Assembly: GCA_015061915.1 (NCBI GenBank)
Contig: SUVR01000003.1
Location: forward strand, 62,001 to 126,000
Direction: 5' to 3'
DNA from: Lentisphaerota bacterium
GTDB lineage: Bacteria; Verrucomicrobiota; Lentisphaeria; Victivallales; UBA1829
DNA: 64,000 bases
Positions 26,037 through 35,464 of the stretch are shown piece by piece; within the stretch, counting starts at the first letter, position 1; each line of letters opens with the position of its first letter. A program made the position numbers and the translations under genes. The notes beneath the pieces are model-generated. The model was not told the origin of the DNA, made no database searches, and saw only the letters and a program-made list of their open reading frames with translations.

Positions 26037-29000
26037 ATGGGTGAAAGTTTTGAAGCGAAGCTGATTGCAGCGGCATCGAAAGAGGTGTTCAAGAAAGCGA
26101 AACAGATTATTCGCGGCGATGAGGTGTTGTGCTGTCACGAAAGCACGCCCGGAACGCTGCGGGTAATCTGCCGTGACGCCCATGGATTTTTGTCCCGTGC
26201 GGAGTTGCGGGGTTTTCCGGACGGACCGTTTTCCGGCAGCTGCAACTGCAATGCCACGTTCCGGAGCGGGATTTGCCCGCACGCGATGGCGGCGGCGCTG
26301 TACCACGCAAAATACACCATCAAGTACCGTGAGGAGGAAGGAGTCCACGACACCCCTGCCCAGTATGCCGGCTTGAAATTTGCGGGTCTGCCCCAACTGT
26401 TGAACGAAATGCTGGTTCCGGCGGAGGCGTGGATCGAGATCAATGCGGAATCGGAATTTCCCCATGTTCCCAGCAAGTGGGAACGGGTCCCGCTTTCGGC
26501 GTCTCTGCACCTCGGGAAGCGTTCTTACTATGGCAATCTCAACAATATGCGTCAGCTGTATTTTAACAAAAATCTGGCAGCGGCGCTTCAGCTTTCCTCT
26601 TTCTCCCTGCAGGACCGGCAGATCATCCGTTATCTGGCGATCAACGCACAGCAGGACGGCACAAAACTGCAGCTGGATGCGGAGCAGTGTGCGGAATTTT
26701 TCCATTGTCTTGCCGGGTTCCAGAACTTCAAATGTATGGGGGAAAAAGTGGTTGTCCACCGCACACCAGCCACGCCGCTGCTGCTGTTGGAACGGTTGAA
26801 AGACGGATTTGTTCTCAAGTCCGCCATCGCCACGAATGGTGCGCCCCTGCCTCTTTCCGATGTGAAAGTCATTACCGGCAGAAACGGCTGCTGGGTGGGG
26901 ATGCTTGGTGAATACTGGTGGATCCCGGCACAGACAGATGTGACATGGCTCCGCAGTTTCCTGCGTACAACCGTCCAACCCTGTGATCAGAAAGCGGCGC
27001 AGACCTTGTATGCCATGCGGGACAAACTGCCGATCCGTATCGTTGCCTCCAACAATGTGAAAGTCCGGCAGCGTTCCTTCAAGACGTTGTACGATGGCGC
27101 TTTGCAGGAAGATGGTTCTCTTGCGCTGGAACTGTTGTTCGATTATGATCATCAGCTTTACAAAGCGGATCAGGCGCGTCTGGCGGCATTGAACGGCAAC
27201 TTTATCCGCCGCAACAGCAAAGCGGAGTTCGAGGCGATGCGGGAACTGGTCAATTTCGGCTTCGAGATGCACGAAAAGAAAAACACCCGGATCTTTACAT
27301 TGAAAGAAAAAGAAGCCATCGGTATGTTTGTGGATGAGGTCGTTCCCCGCTGGCTCCGGGAACAGAGATCATGCCTGCTTTCTTCTTCTCTTGCAAGTCT
27401 TTGCGGCGATTCCGGAAATTTGAAGATCAATACCAAAGTGGCGGCTTCCACGCCGGATCACTTTGATCTGGCGATCACGCTGACTGCCGCCGGTGTGCCG
27501 GTCCGTTGGCGGGATCTGACCGATGCTGCGCTCAAAAACGAATTCTTTATGACATCCCCTGCTGCTCCCGGTGTTCTGATCAAAATCCCTGCTCAGCTGC
27601 GGCTGCTGGCGGCATCTCTTCAGACGGTCACTACGCCGCTGGCGGATGACTTCGGTTATCCGGGCTGCGATATGCTGCGGATCCCCCGGCCTGCTGCTGT
27701 TTACTGGGCGAATACGGGTGCGGACATCCCCGGTGCGGTGCCGTTGGAATTTCTCAAGATCAAAGTGGATCTGGATACGCTGGCAAAGACGCTGGAAGAA
27801 CCGGATGCCGCATTCCTGGAGAACAGTCTTTTCACCGGAACCTTACGCCAGTATCAGCTTGCCGGTGTCTGTTGGCTCAAAGCCATGGGCGAACGGGGCT
27901 GCAATGTGATCCTGGCGGACGAAATGGGGCTCGGTAAGACGATCCAGAGTATTGCTCTTCTTGCGGGTGCTGCGGATAAAAACCTGCCTGCTCTCATCGT
28001 GGCGCCCACCAGTCTGGTGGATAACTGGGAGCGGGAGATCCGGAAATTTGCACCGTCCCTGCGGGTCGTGACCATTGCCGGACCGGACCGGAAAGAATTG
28101 TGGAAAAATGCCATGACGGCGGACATCTGTCTCTGTTCCTATGCACTGGCAAAACGGGACGCGGAAACGCTGCGCACGTTCCACTTCCGTTATCTGATCC
28201 TGGATGAAGCCCAGCACATCAAGAACCCCAGCAGTATCAATGCCCAGACCTGTAAAGAGATCGCAGCGGATCACAAAGTTGTGCTGACCGGTACCCCGCT
28301 GGAGAACAGTGCGGAAGACTTGTGGAGTATCTTCGATTTCCTTCACCCCGGTCTGCTCGGTTCGCTCCGCGCATTCCGTGCCCGGTATGCGGATATTGCC
28401 AAAAATCACGAGCTGGGCAAAGAACTTTCCCGTATTATTGCCCCCTTCATCCTGCGCCGGAAAAAGAGCGATGTCTGTGCCGAACTGCCCGGAAAACTGG
28501 AACAGGCGCTGTACTGCGATATGGATAACGGGCAGCTGGAACTCTACCGGAAGTACGAGGCGGAGGCGCGTCAACGCTGTTCCGATCTGAAGAACGGCGG
28601 CAGCCGTATGGAAATGCTGACCGCCCTCCTGCGTTTGCGGCAGATCTGCTGCGATCCGGCATTACTGGGCGAAGATCACCGGTCTGCCAAGTTTGAACTG
28701 TTGCAGGAACTCCTGCTGGAAAGTCTTGACAGCGGACGCAAGGTGCTGGTGTTCAGTCAGTTTACGAGTATGCTCAAGATCATACGCTCCTGGCTGGAAT
28801 CTGCCGGGATCCCCTATGAATATCTGGACGGCTCCACGAAGGACCGTATGGAGCGGGTGGACGCCTTCAACAGTTCCCCGGATATCCCCGTATTTCTGCT
28901 CAGCCTGAAAGCGGGCGGTTTGGGGCTGAACCTGACCACCGCTGATACCGTGATCCTGTACGACCCCTGGTGGAACCCCGCTGCCGAAGCGCAGGCTATG

Positions 29001-29189
29001 GACCGTTCACACCGGATCGGGCAGACCCGGAATGTGACCTGTTTCAAACTCTTTGTCCGCGGCTCCGTGGAAGAAAAAGTCCTGTCCCTTCAGAAGAAGA
29101 AACAGGACCTTTTCGGTGCGCTGGTGGAAGATTCCGCAGCAGCCCTCGGCGGCATGACGCTGGAAGACTTTGAATTCCTGCTGAAATAA
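26037..29189 (+). CDS. SWIM zinc finger-SNF2 family ATPase
   Basis: 1050 residues. A SWIM zinc-binding motif (C69-x-C71 ... C80-x-H82) sits near the N-terminus, followed by a poorly conserved middle region. The C-terminal half is a complete SNF2/Rad54-type ATPase: DEMGLGKTIQS (Walker A), LILDEAQHIKN (Walker B, about residue 723), VFSQFTSML, LKAGGLGLNLTTAD and DRSHRIGQ (motif VI). Bacterial members (HepA/RapA-distant, SWIM-SNF2 type) are DNA translocases implicated in transcription recycling or DNA repair. Single gene with its own promoter. Confidence 0.93.
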   Translation: MGESFEAKLIAAASKEVFKKAKQIIRGDEVLCCHESTPGTLRVICRDAHGFLSRAELRGFPDGPFSGSCNCNATFRSGICPHAMAAALYHAKYTIKYREEEGVHDTPAQYAGLKFAGLPQLLNEMLVPAEAWIEINAESEFPHVPSKWERVPLSASLHLGKRSYYGNLNNMRQLYFNKNLAAALQLSSFSLQDRQIIRYLAINAQQDGTKLQLDAEQCAEFFHCLAGFQNFKCMGEKVVVHRTPATPLLLLERLKDGFVLKSAIATNGAPLPLSDVKVITGRNGCWVGMLGEYWWIPAQTDVTWLRSFLRTTVQPCDQKAAQTLYAMRDKLPIRIVASNNVKVRQRSFKTLYDGALQEDGSLALELLFDYDHQLYKADQARLAALNGNFIRRNSKAEFEAMRELVNFGFEMHEKKNTRIFTLKEKEAIGMFVDEVVPRWLREQRSCLLSSSLASLCGDSGNLKINTKVAASTPDHFDLAITLTAAGVPVRWRDLTDAALKNEFFMTSPAAPGVLIKIPAQLRLLAASLQTVTTPLADDFGYPGCDMLRIPRPAAVYWANTGADIPGAVPLEFLKIKVDLDTLAKTLEEPDAAFLENSLFTGTLRQYQLAGVCWLKAMGERGCNVILADEMGLGKTIQSIALLAGAADKNLPALIVAPTSLVDNWEREIRKFAPSLRVVTIAGPDRKELWKNAMTADICLCSYALAKRDAETLRTFHFRYLILDEAQHIKNPSSINAQTCKEIAADHKVVLTGTPLENSAEDLWSIFDFLHPGLLGSLRAFRARYADIAKNHELGKELSRIIAPFILRRKKSDVCAELPGKLEQALYCDMDNGQLELYRKYEAEARQRCSDLKNGGSRMEMLTALLRLRQICCDPALLGEDHRSAKFELLQELLLESLDSGRKVLVFSQFTSMLKIIRSWLESAGIPYEYLDGSTKDRMERVDAFNSSPDIPVFLLSLKAGGLGLNLTTADTVILYDPWWNPAAEAQAMDRSHRIGQTRNVTCFKLFVRGSVEEKVLSLQKKKQDLFGALVEDSAAALGGMTLEDFEFLLK

Positions 29190-29222
29190 ATGCAGGACAC
29201 CGCATTCCGCACGTTGCATTTT

Positions 29223-29924
29223 TTACGGTTTTACCAGCGAAACGATGTCCTTCACATCCGCCCACTCGGAATCCGGGTCGTTGGTGATGTAGCGGATCTT
29301 ATCTTCAAACTGTTCCCAGAGGCGGTCATAATCCAGCGTTTCGTAGCTGTGACCCCAGAAATAGAACACGCCGGTGGCTTTGGCGGCTTCATATTTCTGA
29401 TAGAATGCACCGTTCATAAAGTGGCAGTTCGTTGCCATTGCCATGGTATCCTTGCACTTGGTGACGTCGTCCGTATATTCTGTCGTTCTGCCGTAGGTGA
29501 AGCCGGCTTCGTGCATGAGTTTGCAGGTGGATTCCGTATATCTGCCACAGGGCCACGCAAAACCGGGACATTCCTTTTCAAAGAGATCTTCCAGATATTT
29601 TTTCGCACCCACGGCGGCCTTGATAAAGTCTTCATCCGGAATGGTTCCGGCGTTTTCGTGGTGCATACAGTGGGAGGCAACTTCAAACCCGCCGTACACC
29701 GCTTTCAATTCGTTCAGACCGACTTTTCCGCAACGGAACCCCATATGGTTCCAACTGTTCGGGAAGGGATCGTGATTCCACGTGGAAACACCCCGTTCCG
29801 GCTGCATCAACCCGATATTCAGGTTGAAAGTGGCTTTGGCGTTGTACTTCTTGAGAATCTCGATGAGGCGGATATCCGTGATCACACCGTCATCCCAGCA
29901 CTGAACGACTTTCATTTTTGCCAT
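29223..29924 (-). CDS. Polysaccharide deacetylase (NodB-like) family protein
   Basis: 233 residues. The fold begins immediately with MKVVQCWDDGVITD, equivalent to motif 1 (TFDDG) with the catalytic and metal-binding aspartates, and EVASHCMHH gives motif 2 (HxxxH type). PCGRYTESTCKLMHEAGF and YFWGHSYE correspond to later NodB motifs. No signal peptide, so it probably acts in the cytoplasm on a sugar or glycan fragment. It follows the isomerase-like gene by 34 bp on the same strand, which suggests a joint role in metabolism of an acetylated sugar; this is inference. Confidence 0.8.
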   Translation of the reverse strand: MAKMKVVQCWDDGVITDIRLIEILKKYNAKATFNLNIGLMQPERGVSTWNHDPFPNSWNHMGFRCGKVGLNELKAVYGGFEVASHCMHHENAGTIPDEDFIKAAVGAKKYLEDLFEKECPGFAWPCGRYTESTCKLMHEAGFTYGRTTEYTDDVTKCKDTMAMATNCHFMNGAFYQKYEAAKATGVFYFWGHSYETLDYDRLWEQFEDKIRYITNDPDSEWADVKDIVSLVKP

Positions 29925-29958
29925 AACATTTTATCCTTATGAATATGATAAATGGTGC

Positions 29959-30852
29959 TTACGCATCGGTTTCGGGCAGAAGTTTCCGGAATGTTTCGCA
30001 GATCTCCCGGATGGACTCGTTGGCGTGGTACGGATGCACTTCACTCTGGATACACTGCAGACGCGGCGCCTGTTTGAGCAGGGAAATGATATGATCCCAG
30101 TTCACATTGCCCTTACCGGGGATCTTGTGGTCGTCCCACTGCCCCATATTGTCGTGCAGGTGGCAATTCACCACGTTGGGCAGGAGTTTTTCCAGAATGT
30201 GATCATCCCACGGAACGGGGATGCCGACTTTTTCAAACGCTCTGCCGGCATTGCTGTCTTCGTAAAGTCTGCCTTTATCCATTTCGTTGGCGTGACCGGC
30301 ATCGTAACAGAATCCCAGCGCATCTGTGGGGAATTTTTCCTTGATCGCATTGAGGAAATCGGGCGTATTGGTTTGGAACCAGATATTTTCCATACAGTAC
30401 GTGATCCCCAGTTCTTCGGCGGTGGGCAGCACCAGATCCAGCATGGCGCAGACATTGTCCATATTCTGCTGCAGGCTGCATTGTTCCGGCGTGAACCAGC
30501 TGTTGTTGCCACTGTGGACCGTAAGCGTTTTCACGCCCATATATGCCGTCATTTCCATGACCAGTTTCTGATATTTTGCCATGATCCGGCGCCGGGCGGG
30601 GGAGACGGGTGCATTCAGGTTGAGTTCGTTTTCGTACGGCACATGAGCGTCCACAAATGTCAGCCCCTCGGCAGCCATTTCTTTCTGCATCCGTTCCAGA
30701 TTGGTCATATTGTGAAGACACTGGCGGATCAGACCGGCGGTATAGACCAGGTGTTTTGCGCCGTTTGCTGCAAATTCGTGCATGATCCGGGGACGCATTT
30801 TTTCGCTGACTTCTTCAAAGTCATAGAGATAGGTAACAGGAACGGGATACAT
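29959..30852 (-). CDS. Sugar phosphate isomerase/epimerase (AP endonuclease 2-type TIM barrel)
   Basis: The ATG at 30852 is preceded by GAGG seven bases upstream and is preferred to the start at 30894, which lies before the promoter -10. 297 residues. TIM-barrel features: KTLTVHSGNNSWFTPEQC, GITYCMENIWF (metal-binding glutamate), GFCYDAGHANEMDKGR, VVNCHLHDNMG and IQSEVHPY; these supply the usual Glu-Asp-His-Glu metal site of the xylose-isomerase-like superfamily. Likely an isomerase or epimerase of a sugar or inositol derivative; substrate unknown. Co-directional with the deacetylase gene. Confidence 0.82.
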   Translation of the reverse strand: MYPVPVTYLYDFEEVSEKMRPRIMHEFAANGAKHLVYTAGLIRQCLHNMTNLERMQKEMAAEGLTFVDAHVPYENELNLNAPVSPARRRIMAKYQKLVMEMTAYMGVKTLTVHSGNNSWFTPEQCSLQQNMDNVCAMLDLVLPTAEELGITYCMENIWFQTNTPDFLNAIKEKFPTDALGFCYDAGHANEMDKGRLYEDSNAGRAFEKVGIPVPWDDHILEKLLPNVVNCHLHDNMGQWDDHKIPGKGNVNWDHIISLLKQAPRLQCIQSEVHPYHANESIREICETFRKLLPETDA

Positions 30853-30896
30853 ATTTTTCCTCACAGATTGTATGGTGTGTAAAAAATTCTGCATTT

Positions 30897-30925
30897 AAAA
30901 TACCGTATCTGACGCTCTTTTTCAA
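30897..30925 (-). promoter_or_regulatory. Promoter for the isomerase-deacetylase operon
   Basis: Minus strand TTGAAA (30920-30925), 17-bp spacer, TATTTT (30897-30902), 44 bp before the ATG at 30852. Confidence 0.55.
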
Positions 30926-30947
30926 GAGGAAAGAAGAAAAATTGCCC

Positions 30948-30976
30948 TTGATTTTTCCAGCATTCCGGTGTATGTT
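30948..30976 (+). promoter_or_regulatory. Promoter for nfo
   Basis: TTGATT (30948-30953), 17-bp spacer, TATGTT (30971-30976), 33 bp before the ATG at 31010; divergent from the isomerase promoter. Confidence 0.5.
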
Positions 30977-31009
30977 CCATTGATCATACAAAAATTCAGA
31001 ATAGGAGAA

Positions 31010-31843
31010 ATGAAAATGCTGCACATCGGTTGTCATCTTTCTGCAGCCGGCGGATACCGGAAAATGGCGCAGGATGCTTTGAGCATCGGAGCGGATACCT
31101 TTCAGTTTTTCACCCGCAATCCACGGGGCGGCTCGGCAAAAGCACTGGATCCCGCAGATATGGCGGCGTGTGCGGCGATTTGTAAAGAACACCAGTTCGT
31201 CCCGCTGGTCGCCCATTCCCCCTATACCCTGAATCCCTGCGGCTCCGAAGCACGGGTCCGGGACTTTGCGGAAATGGTGTTCAAAGATGATTTGGAAATT
31301 CTGGAAAATCTCCCCGGAAACTACTACAATTTCCACCCAGGAAGCCACGTGGGACAGGGTGTCGAGGCGGGGATCGATCTGATCGTGAAACTGCTGGACC
31401 GGGTGATGAAGCCCGGCTTGAAGACGACCATCCTGTTGGAGGCAATGGCGGGAAAAGGCAGCGAAGTCGGATCAAAATTCGAGGAACTCAGGGAGATCAT
31501 AGACCGTGCCGAACGGGGCGACGAGCTGGGTGTCTGCATTGATACCTGCCATATTTACTGCGCCGGGTACGACGTGGTGAACGATCTGGATTCCGTCGTG
31601 GCGGAGTTCGACCGGATCGTGGGGCTGGACCGGCTGAAGGCCATCCATCTGAACGACAGTATGCAGCCTTTCGCCAGTCACAAGGACCGTCACGAAAAGA
31701 TCGGCGCCGGAACATTGGGGGTGGAAGCGATCCGGAGGATCGTGACTCATCCCAAGTTGAAAGATCTGCCCTTTATTCTGGAAACACCGCACGATACTTT
31801 GGAGGGATACGCCCGGGAAATCGCACTTTTACGGCAGTCTTGA
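31010..31843 (+). CDS. nfo: Deoxyribonuclease IV (AP endonuclease)
   Basis: The ATG at 31010 follows AGGAG (31003-31007); 277 residues. Motifs of endonuclease IV are all present: HIGCHLSAAGGY, FFTRNPRGG, YNFHPGSHVG (signature 1), LLEAMAGKGSEVG (signature 2 with the bridging glutamate), VCIDTCHIYCAGYD and HLNDS, giving the trinuclear zinc site. It cleaves DNA 5' of abasic sites in base-excision repair. The next gene, fabD, has its own promoter overlapping this stop codon. Confidence 0.96.
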   Translation: MKMLHIGCHLSAAGGYRKMAQDALSIGADTFQFFTRNPRGGSAKALDPADMAACAAICKEHQFVPLVAHSPYTLNPCGSEARVRDFAEMVFKDDLEILENLPGNYYNFHPGSHVGQGVEAGIDLIVKLLDRVMKPGLKTTILLEAMAGKGSEVGSKFEELREIIDRAERGDELGVCIDTCHIYCAGYDVVNDLDSVVAEFDRIVGLDRLKAIHLNDSMQPFASHKDRHEKIGAGTLGVEAIRRIVTHPKLKDLPFILETPHDTLEGYAREIALLRQS

Positions 31844-31867
31844 AAAATCGCAAAATAGTGCTATATT
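31840..31867 (+). promoter_or_regulatory. Promoter for fabD-fabG
   Basis: TTGAAA (31840-31845) overlaps the nfo stop codon; 16-bp spacer; TATATT (31862-31867), 48 bp before the ATG at 31916. Confidence 0.6.
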
Positions 31868-31915
31868 AAGGAATCGAGCGAAAAATCTGAATCCAAACCA
31901 ATGGAGAAACAAACG

Positions 31916-32839
31916 ATGAAACTCGCATGGATCTTTTCCGGTCAGGGCGCACAGAGCGTCGGCATGGGCCGGGATCTTTATGAAAACAGTGCTGCCGCCA
32001 AGGCTGTCTTTGACGAAGCCGATGCAGTCCTGGGCTACTCCATCAGCGATATCTGCTTTAACGGTCCGGGCGAAAAGCTCACCAGCAGTATCTATTGCCA
32101 GAGTGCGATCTACACTATGTCTATGGCGTGTCTCGCCGCATTCAAAGAACGTTATCCCGAAGCGCCCGCACCTGTGGCGGCTGCCGGTCTGAGTCTGGGG
32201 GAATACGCCGCCCTCGCCTCCGCCGGATACTTCACTTTCGCAGATGGTCTCAAACTGGTCACAAAGCGCGGCGGTTTCATGGATGAAGCCTGCAAACTGA
32301 CGGATGGCGCCATGGCAAGCATCATCGGCGGCAAAGACGATGTGATCGATTCTGTCTGCAAGCAGTACGATATTGATGTGGCAAACTACAACTGCCCCGG
32401 TCAGACTGTCATCAGCGGTCCGAAGGATCTGGTGGAAAAAGCGGCTGCCGACATTAAAGCCGCCGGCGCAAAACGGGCGCTGGTGCTGAACGTGGCGGGC
32501 GGTTTCCACAGCCGTCTTATGGCGTCTGCGGGCGAAGCGCTCAAGCCGGTGCTGGATGAAGTCCCCGTCTCTCCCCTCCGGTTCCCGGTCGCCCAGAATG
32601 TGACCGGTGCCATTGTGGAAGATGAAAGTGCGATCAAGCCGAACCTGATCACACAGGTCGCCGGCAGTGTCCGTTGGGAAGGCTGCGTGCGGGACATCAT
32701 CGCAAAAACGGGCGCAGATGCGTTTATTGAGTTCGGACCCGGCAACGTGCTGACGGGGCTGGTCCGCAGAACGGTCGCTGATGTAAAGCTGTTCAATGTC
32801 TCCTGTATGGATGAACTGGACAAGTTTTCGGCGGAATAA
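31916..32839 (+). CDS. fabD: Malonyl-CoA:ACP S-malonyltransferase
   Basis: The ATG at 31916 is chosen because GGAG (31903-31906) overlaps the earlier ATG at 31901 and is correctly spaced for 31916. 307 residues. IFSGQGAQSVGMGRDLY is the N-terminal motif; GLSLGEYAALASAG holds the nucleophilic serine (the usual GHSxGE histidine is leucine here); the KRGGFMDEAC and VAGGFHSRLM motifs give the malonyl-binding arginine and catalytic histidine. It loads malonyl groups onto acyl carrier protein for fatty-acid synthesis. First gene of a fabD-fabG-acpP-fabF cluster. Confidence 0.96.
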   Translation: MKLAWIFSGQGAQSVGMGRDLYENSAAAKAVFDEADAVLGYSISDICFNGPGEKLTSSIYCQSAIYTMSMACLAAFKERYPEAPAPVAAAGLSLGEYAALASAGYFTFADGLKLVTKRGGFMDEACKLTDGAMASIIGGKDDVIDSVCKQYDIDVANYNCPGQTVISGPKDLVEKAAADIKAAGAKRALVLNVAGGFHSRLMASAGEALKPVLDEVPVSPLRFPVAQNVTGAIVEDESAIKPNLITQVAGSVRWEGCVRDIIAKTGADAFIEFGPGNVLTGLVRRTVADVKLFNVSCMDELDKFSAE

Positions 32840-32896
32840 GACAACGAATTGAAACGGAATTACCGAACCCCTGTTAAAAACAGAAAGGCAAGAAGA

Positions 32897-33643
32897 ATGA
32901 CAAAGACACTCGAAGGCAGAGTTGCGCTGGTGACCGGCGGAGCTCGCGGAATCGGCAAGGCAATCTGTGAACGCCTTGCAAAAGAAGGTGCGGCGGTCGT
33001 GATGGTTGACATCATGCAGGAAGTCGCAGAAGCTACCGCGGCAGAATTCCAGGCAAACGGTTACGATGCAATGGCGCTTGCGGCAAATGTTGCCAAAATG
33101 GAAGATGCCGAAGCCGCTGTGAAAGCGACTCTGGACAAGTACGGCAAGCTGGATATCCTCGTGAACTGCGCCGGCATCACCAAGGACAACCTCCTTATGC
33201 GTATGAGCGAACAGGATTTCGATGCCGTGATCGCTGTGAACCTGAAGGGGACCTTCAACTTTATCAAGGCTGCCATCCGCCCCCTGATGAAGAATCGTTA
33301 CGGCAAGATCGTGAATATCTCCAGCATCGTCGGCGTTTCCGGCAATGCCGGTCAGGTGAACTATGCCGCTTCCAAGGCAGGCGTCATCGGCATCACCAAG
33401 TCTGTCGCCAAGGAACTGGGCAGTCGCAACATTATGGCAAATGCCATCGCTCCCGGCTTCATCCAGACGCCCATGACGGACAAGCTGCCCCAGGAAGCAC
33501 GGGATGCCTTCATGAACATGATCTCTCTCAAGCGCCTCGGTCAGCCCGAAGACATCGCCAACGCCGTTTACTTCCTGTGTTCTCCGGATTCCGATTACGT
33601 TTCCGGTCAGGTCCTGAACGTCTGCGGCGGCGCACTGATGTGA
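32897..33643 (+). CDS. fabG: 3-oxoacyl-[ACP] reductase
   Basis: The ATG at 32897 starts the family domain; an in-frame ATG 16 codons upstream lacks homology. 248 residues. Short-chain dehydrogenase motifs: ALVTGGARGIGKAI (NADPH binding), NCAG, the serine of INISSIVGVSG and the YAASK pair, with the PG motif of the C-terminus. It reduces 3-ketoacyl-ACP in the elongation cycle. It lies 57 bp after fabD in the same unit and is followed by the acpP promoter. Confidence 0.96.
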   Translation: MTKTLEGRVALVTGGARGIGKAICERLAKEGAAVVMVDIMQEVAEATAAEFQANGYDAMALAANVAKMEDAEAAVKATLDKYGKLDILVNCAGITKDNLLMRMSEQDFDAVIAVNLKGTFNFIKAAIRPLMKNRYGKIVNISSIVGVSGNAGQVNYAASKAGVIGITKSVAKELGSRNIMANAIAPGFIQTPMTDKLPQEARDAFMNMISLKRLGQPEDIANAVYFLCSPDSDYVSGQVLNVCGGALM

Positions 33644-33714
33644 GAAAAATGACCAAAATTTAATCTTTTTTCAGGTCGTTTGCAGAAAAATTTACAGGTT
33701 TTCCTGAAAAAAAC

Positions 33715-33744
33715 TTGAAAAATTGAAAAAAAATGGCATATTAT
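33715..33744 (+). promoter_or_regulatory. Promoter for acpP
   Basis: TTGAAA (33715-33720), 18-bp spacer, TATTAT (33739-33744) within a strongly A-rich stretch; 81 bp before the ATG. A separate strong promoter fits the need for abundant acyl carrier protein. Confidence 0.5.
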
Positions 33745-33825
33745 AATAAGGATGCCGTTTTTTAGAAGACCAAAAACGAACGATAACCGAAAATAAAGCC
33801 TTAAACTAAACGGAAAGGATTTGCA

Positions 33826-34065
33826 ATGTCTACTGTTGCAGAAAAAGTCAAAAAGATCGTCGTCGACCAGCTCGCAGTTTCCGAAGACCAGGTCACCGAA
33901 GATGCCCGCTTCATCGAAGACCTGAACGCTGACTCCCTCGACATCGTCGAGCTGATCATGGCTCTCGAAGAAGAATTCAGCGCTGAAATCCCCGACGAAG
34001 AAGCTGAAAAGCTGAAAACGGTCGGCGATGCGATCAAGTACATTGAGGGCAAGCAGGGCGAATAA
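33826..34065 (+). CDS. acpP: Acyl carrier protein
   Basis: 79 residues, acidic, with the phosphopantetheine attachment site in [19 protein letters not shown] (Ser of DSL). It carries growing acyl chains for the Fab enzymes encoded on both sides. Own promoter upstream, AAAGGA ribosome binding site, and a strong terminator downstream, so a short abundant transcript is expected. Codon use is strongly biased (GAA, AAG, ATC, CTG), as in highly expressed genes. Confidence 0.98.
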   Translation: MSTVAEKVKKIVVDQLAVSEDQVTEDARFIEDLNADSLDIVELIMALEEEFSAEIPDEEAEKLKTVGDAIKYIEGKQGE

Positions 34066-34086
34066 CCCCAACCGCTCCCGAAAAGA

Positions 34087-34118
34087 GGGTCATTCGCAAA
34101 AGAATGACCCTTTTTTTT
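34087..34118 (+). terminator. Intrinsic terminator after acpP
   Basis: Perfect 9-bp stem (34087-34095 with 34102-34110), 6-nt loop, followed by eight T residues (34111-34118). Read-through would feed fabF, whose ATG is 40 bp further on. Confidence 0.9.
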
Positions 34119-34157
34119 AACTGAAATTTTTGAATTAAATGACGGAGAATATTCCCC

Positions 34158-35417
34158 ATGGAAAAGAAACGTGTTGTGATTACCGGAATGGGCGCCATCA
34201 GTTGCGTTGGAAATGATGTTGCTGCCATGTGGGATTCGCTGGTGAACGGGCGCTGCGGGATCGGTACCGTGACCCGCTTTGACGCCACCAATTACAAGAC
34301 GCAGGTCGCGGGCGAAATCAAAGGTTTCGATCCGCAGAAATATCTGGACCCGAAAGAAGCTCGTCGTTTTGACGATTATTGTTTATATGCTATCGCCGCC
34401 GCCGCTGAAGCCATTGAGGATGCAGGACTTCCCCGGGATTTCCGCAATGAAGGCTGCCCCGTCGATCCTGACCGGATCGGTGTGCTGGTCAGCAGCGGGA
34501 TCGGCGGAATCCACACCTTTGAACGGGAATGTGCCGTTCTGTTTAACCGCGGTCCCAGCCGCGTGAGCCCCTTCTTCATCCCCATGCTGATCTCCAATAT
34601 GGCAAGCGGTCAGATCGCTATCATGTATGGCGCTCAGGGACCCAACTACGCCGCCGTGTCTGCTTGCGCAAGCGGTACACACGGAATCATTGATGCCGTC
34701 CGTACCATCCAGCTCGGCGATGCAGATATGATGATCACCGGCGGTGCGGAAGCCGCAATTTGCGAACTCGGTTTTGCCGGGTTCTGCTCTATGAAGGCGA
34801 TGAGTACCCGCAACGATGACCCGCTCCACGCTTCCCGTCCCTTCGACAAAGATCGTGACGGCTTCGTGATGAGCGAAGGTGCCGGTGTGCTGGTGCTGGA
34901 AGAATACGAACACGCAAAAGCACGCGGCGCAAAGATTTACGCCGAGATCGCTGGTTGCGGTGCCACCGGCGATGCCTACCACATCACCAGCCCCGCTCCC
35001 GGTGGCGAAGGTGCGGCAAAGGCGTTCAAGATGGCGCTGAAAAATGCACAGATCAATCCTGAAGATGTGGACTACATCAATGCCCACGGTACTTCCACCC
35101 ACCTGAACGACTGGTACGAAACACAGGCGATCAAGTCGGTCTTCGGCGATTACGCTTACAAAGTCGGGATCAGCAGTACCAAGGGGACTATGGGACACGG
35201 TCTCGGTGCTGCCGGCGGTTTTGAAACGATCGTTTGTGCAAAAGCAATTCAGAGCGGAATCATCCCGCCCACCATCAACTACACAACGCCGGACCCGGAC
35301 TGCGATCTGGATGTCACCCCGAACACTGCCCGCGAACGGAAGATCGATATTGCCATTAACACCAACCTCGGTTTCGGTGGACACAATGGCGTGGTGATCC
35401 TGAAACGCTGTGACTGA
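34158..35417 (+). CDS. fabF: Beta-ketoacyl-ACP synthase II
   Basis: 419 residues. The thiolase fold carries VVITGMGAISCVGND at the N-terminus, the active-site cysteine in VSACASGTHGIIDAV, and the two histidines in INAHGTSTHLND and TKGTMGHGLGAAG. It condenses malonyl-ACP with the growing acyl-ACP. It lies just past the acpP terminator with no separate strong promoter seen, so its level may depend on read-through. fabH is not in this cluster. Confidence 0.97.
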   Translation: MEKKRVVITGMGAISCVGNDVAAMWDSLVNGRCGIGTVTRFDATNYKTQVAGEIKGFDPQKYLDPKEARRFDDYCLYAIAAAAEAIEDAGLPRDFRNEGCPVDPDRIGVLVSSGIGGIHTFERECAVLFNRGPSRVSPFFIPMLISNMASGQIAIMYGAQGPNYAAVSACASGTHGIIDAVRTIQLGDADMMITGGAEAAICELGFAGFCSMKAMSTRNDDPLHASRPFDKDRDGFVMSEGAGVLVLEEYEHAKARGAKIYAEIAGCGATGDAYHITSPAPGGEGAAKAFKMALKNAQINPEDVDYINAHGTSTHLNDWYETQAIKSVFGDYAYKVGISSTKGTMGHGLGAAGGFETIVCAKAIQSGIIPPTINYTTPDPDCDLDVTPNTARERKIDIAINTNLGFGGHNGVVILKRCD

Positions 35418-35464
35418 ACACTTTAACTGATAACTGCTGAATACAAAACTGGAGGATCCACAAG

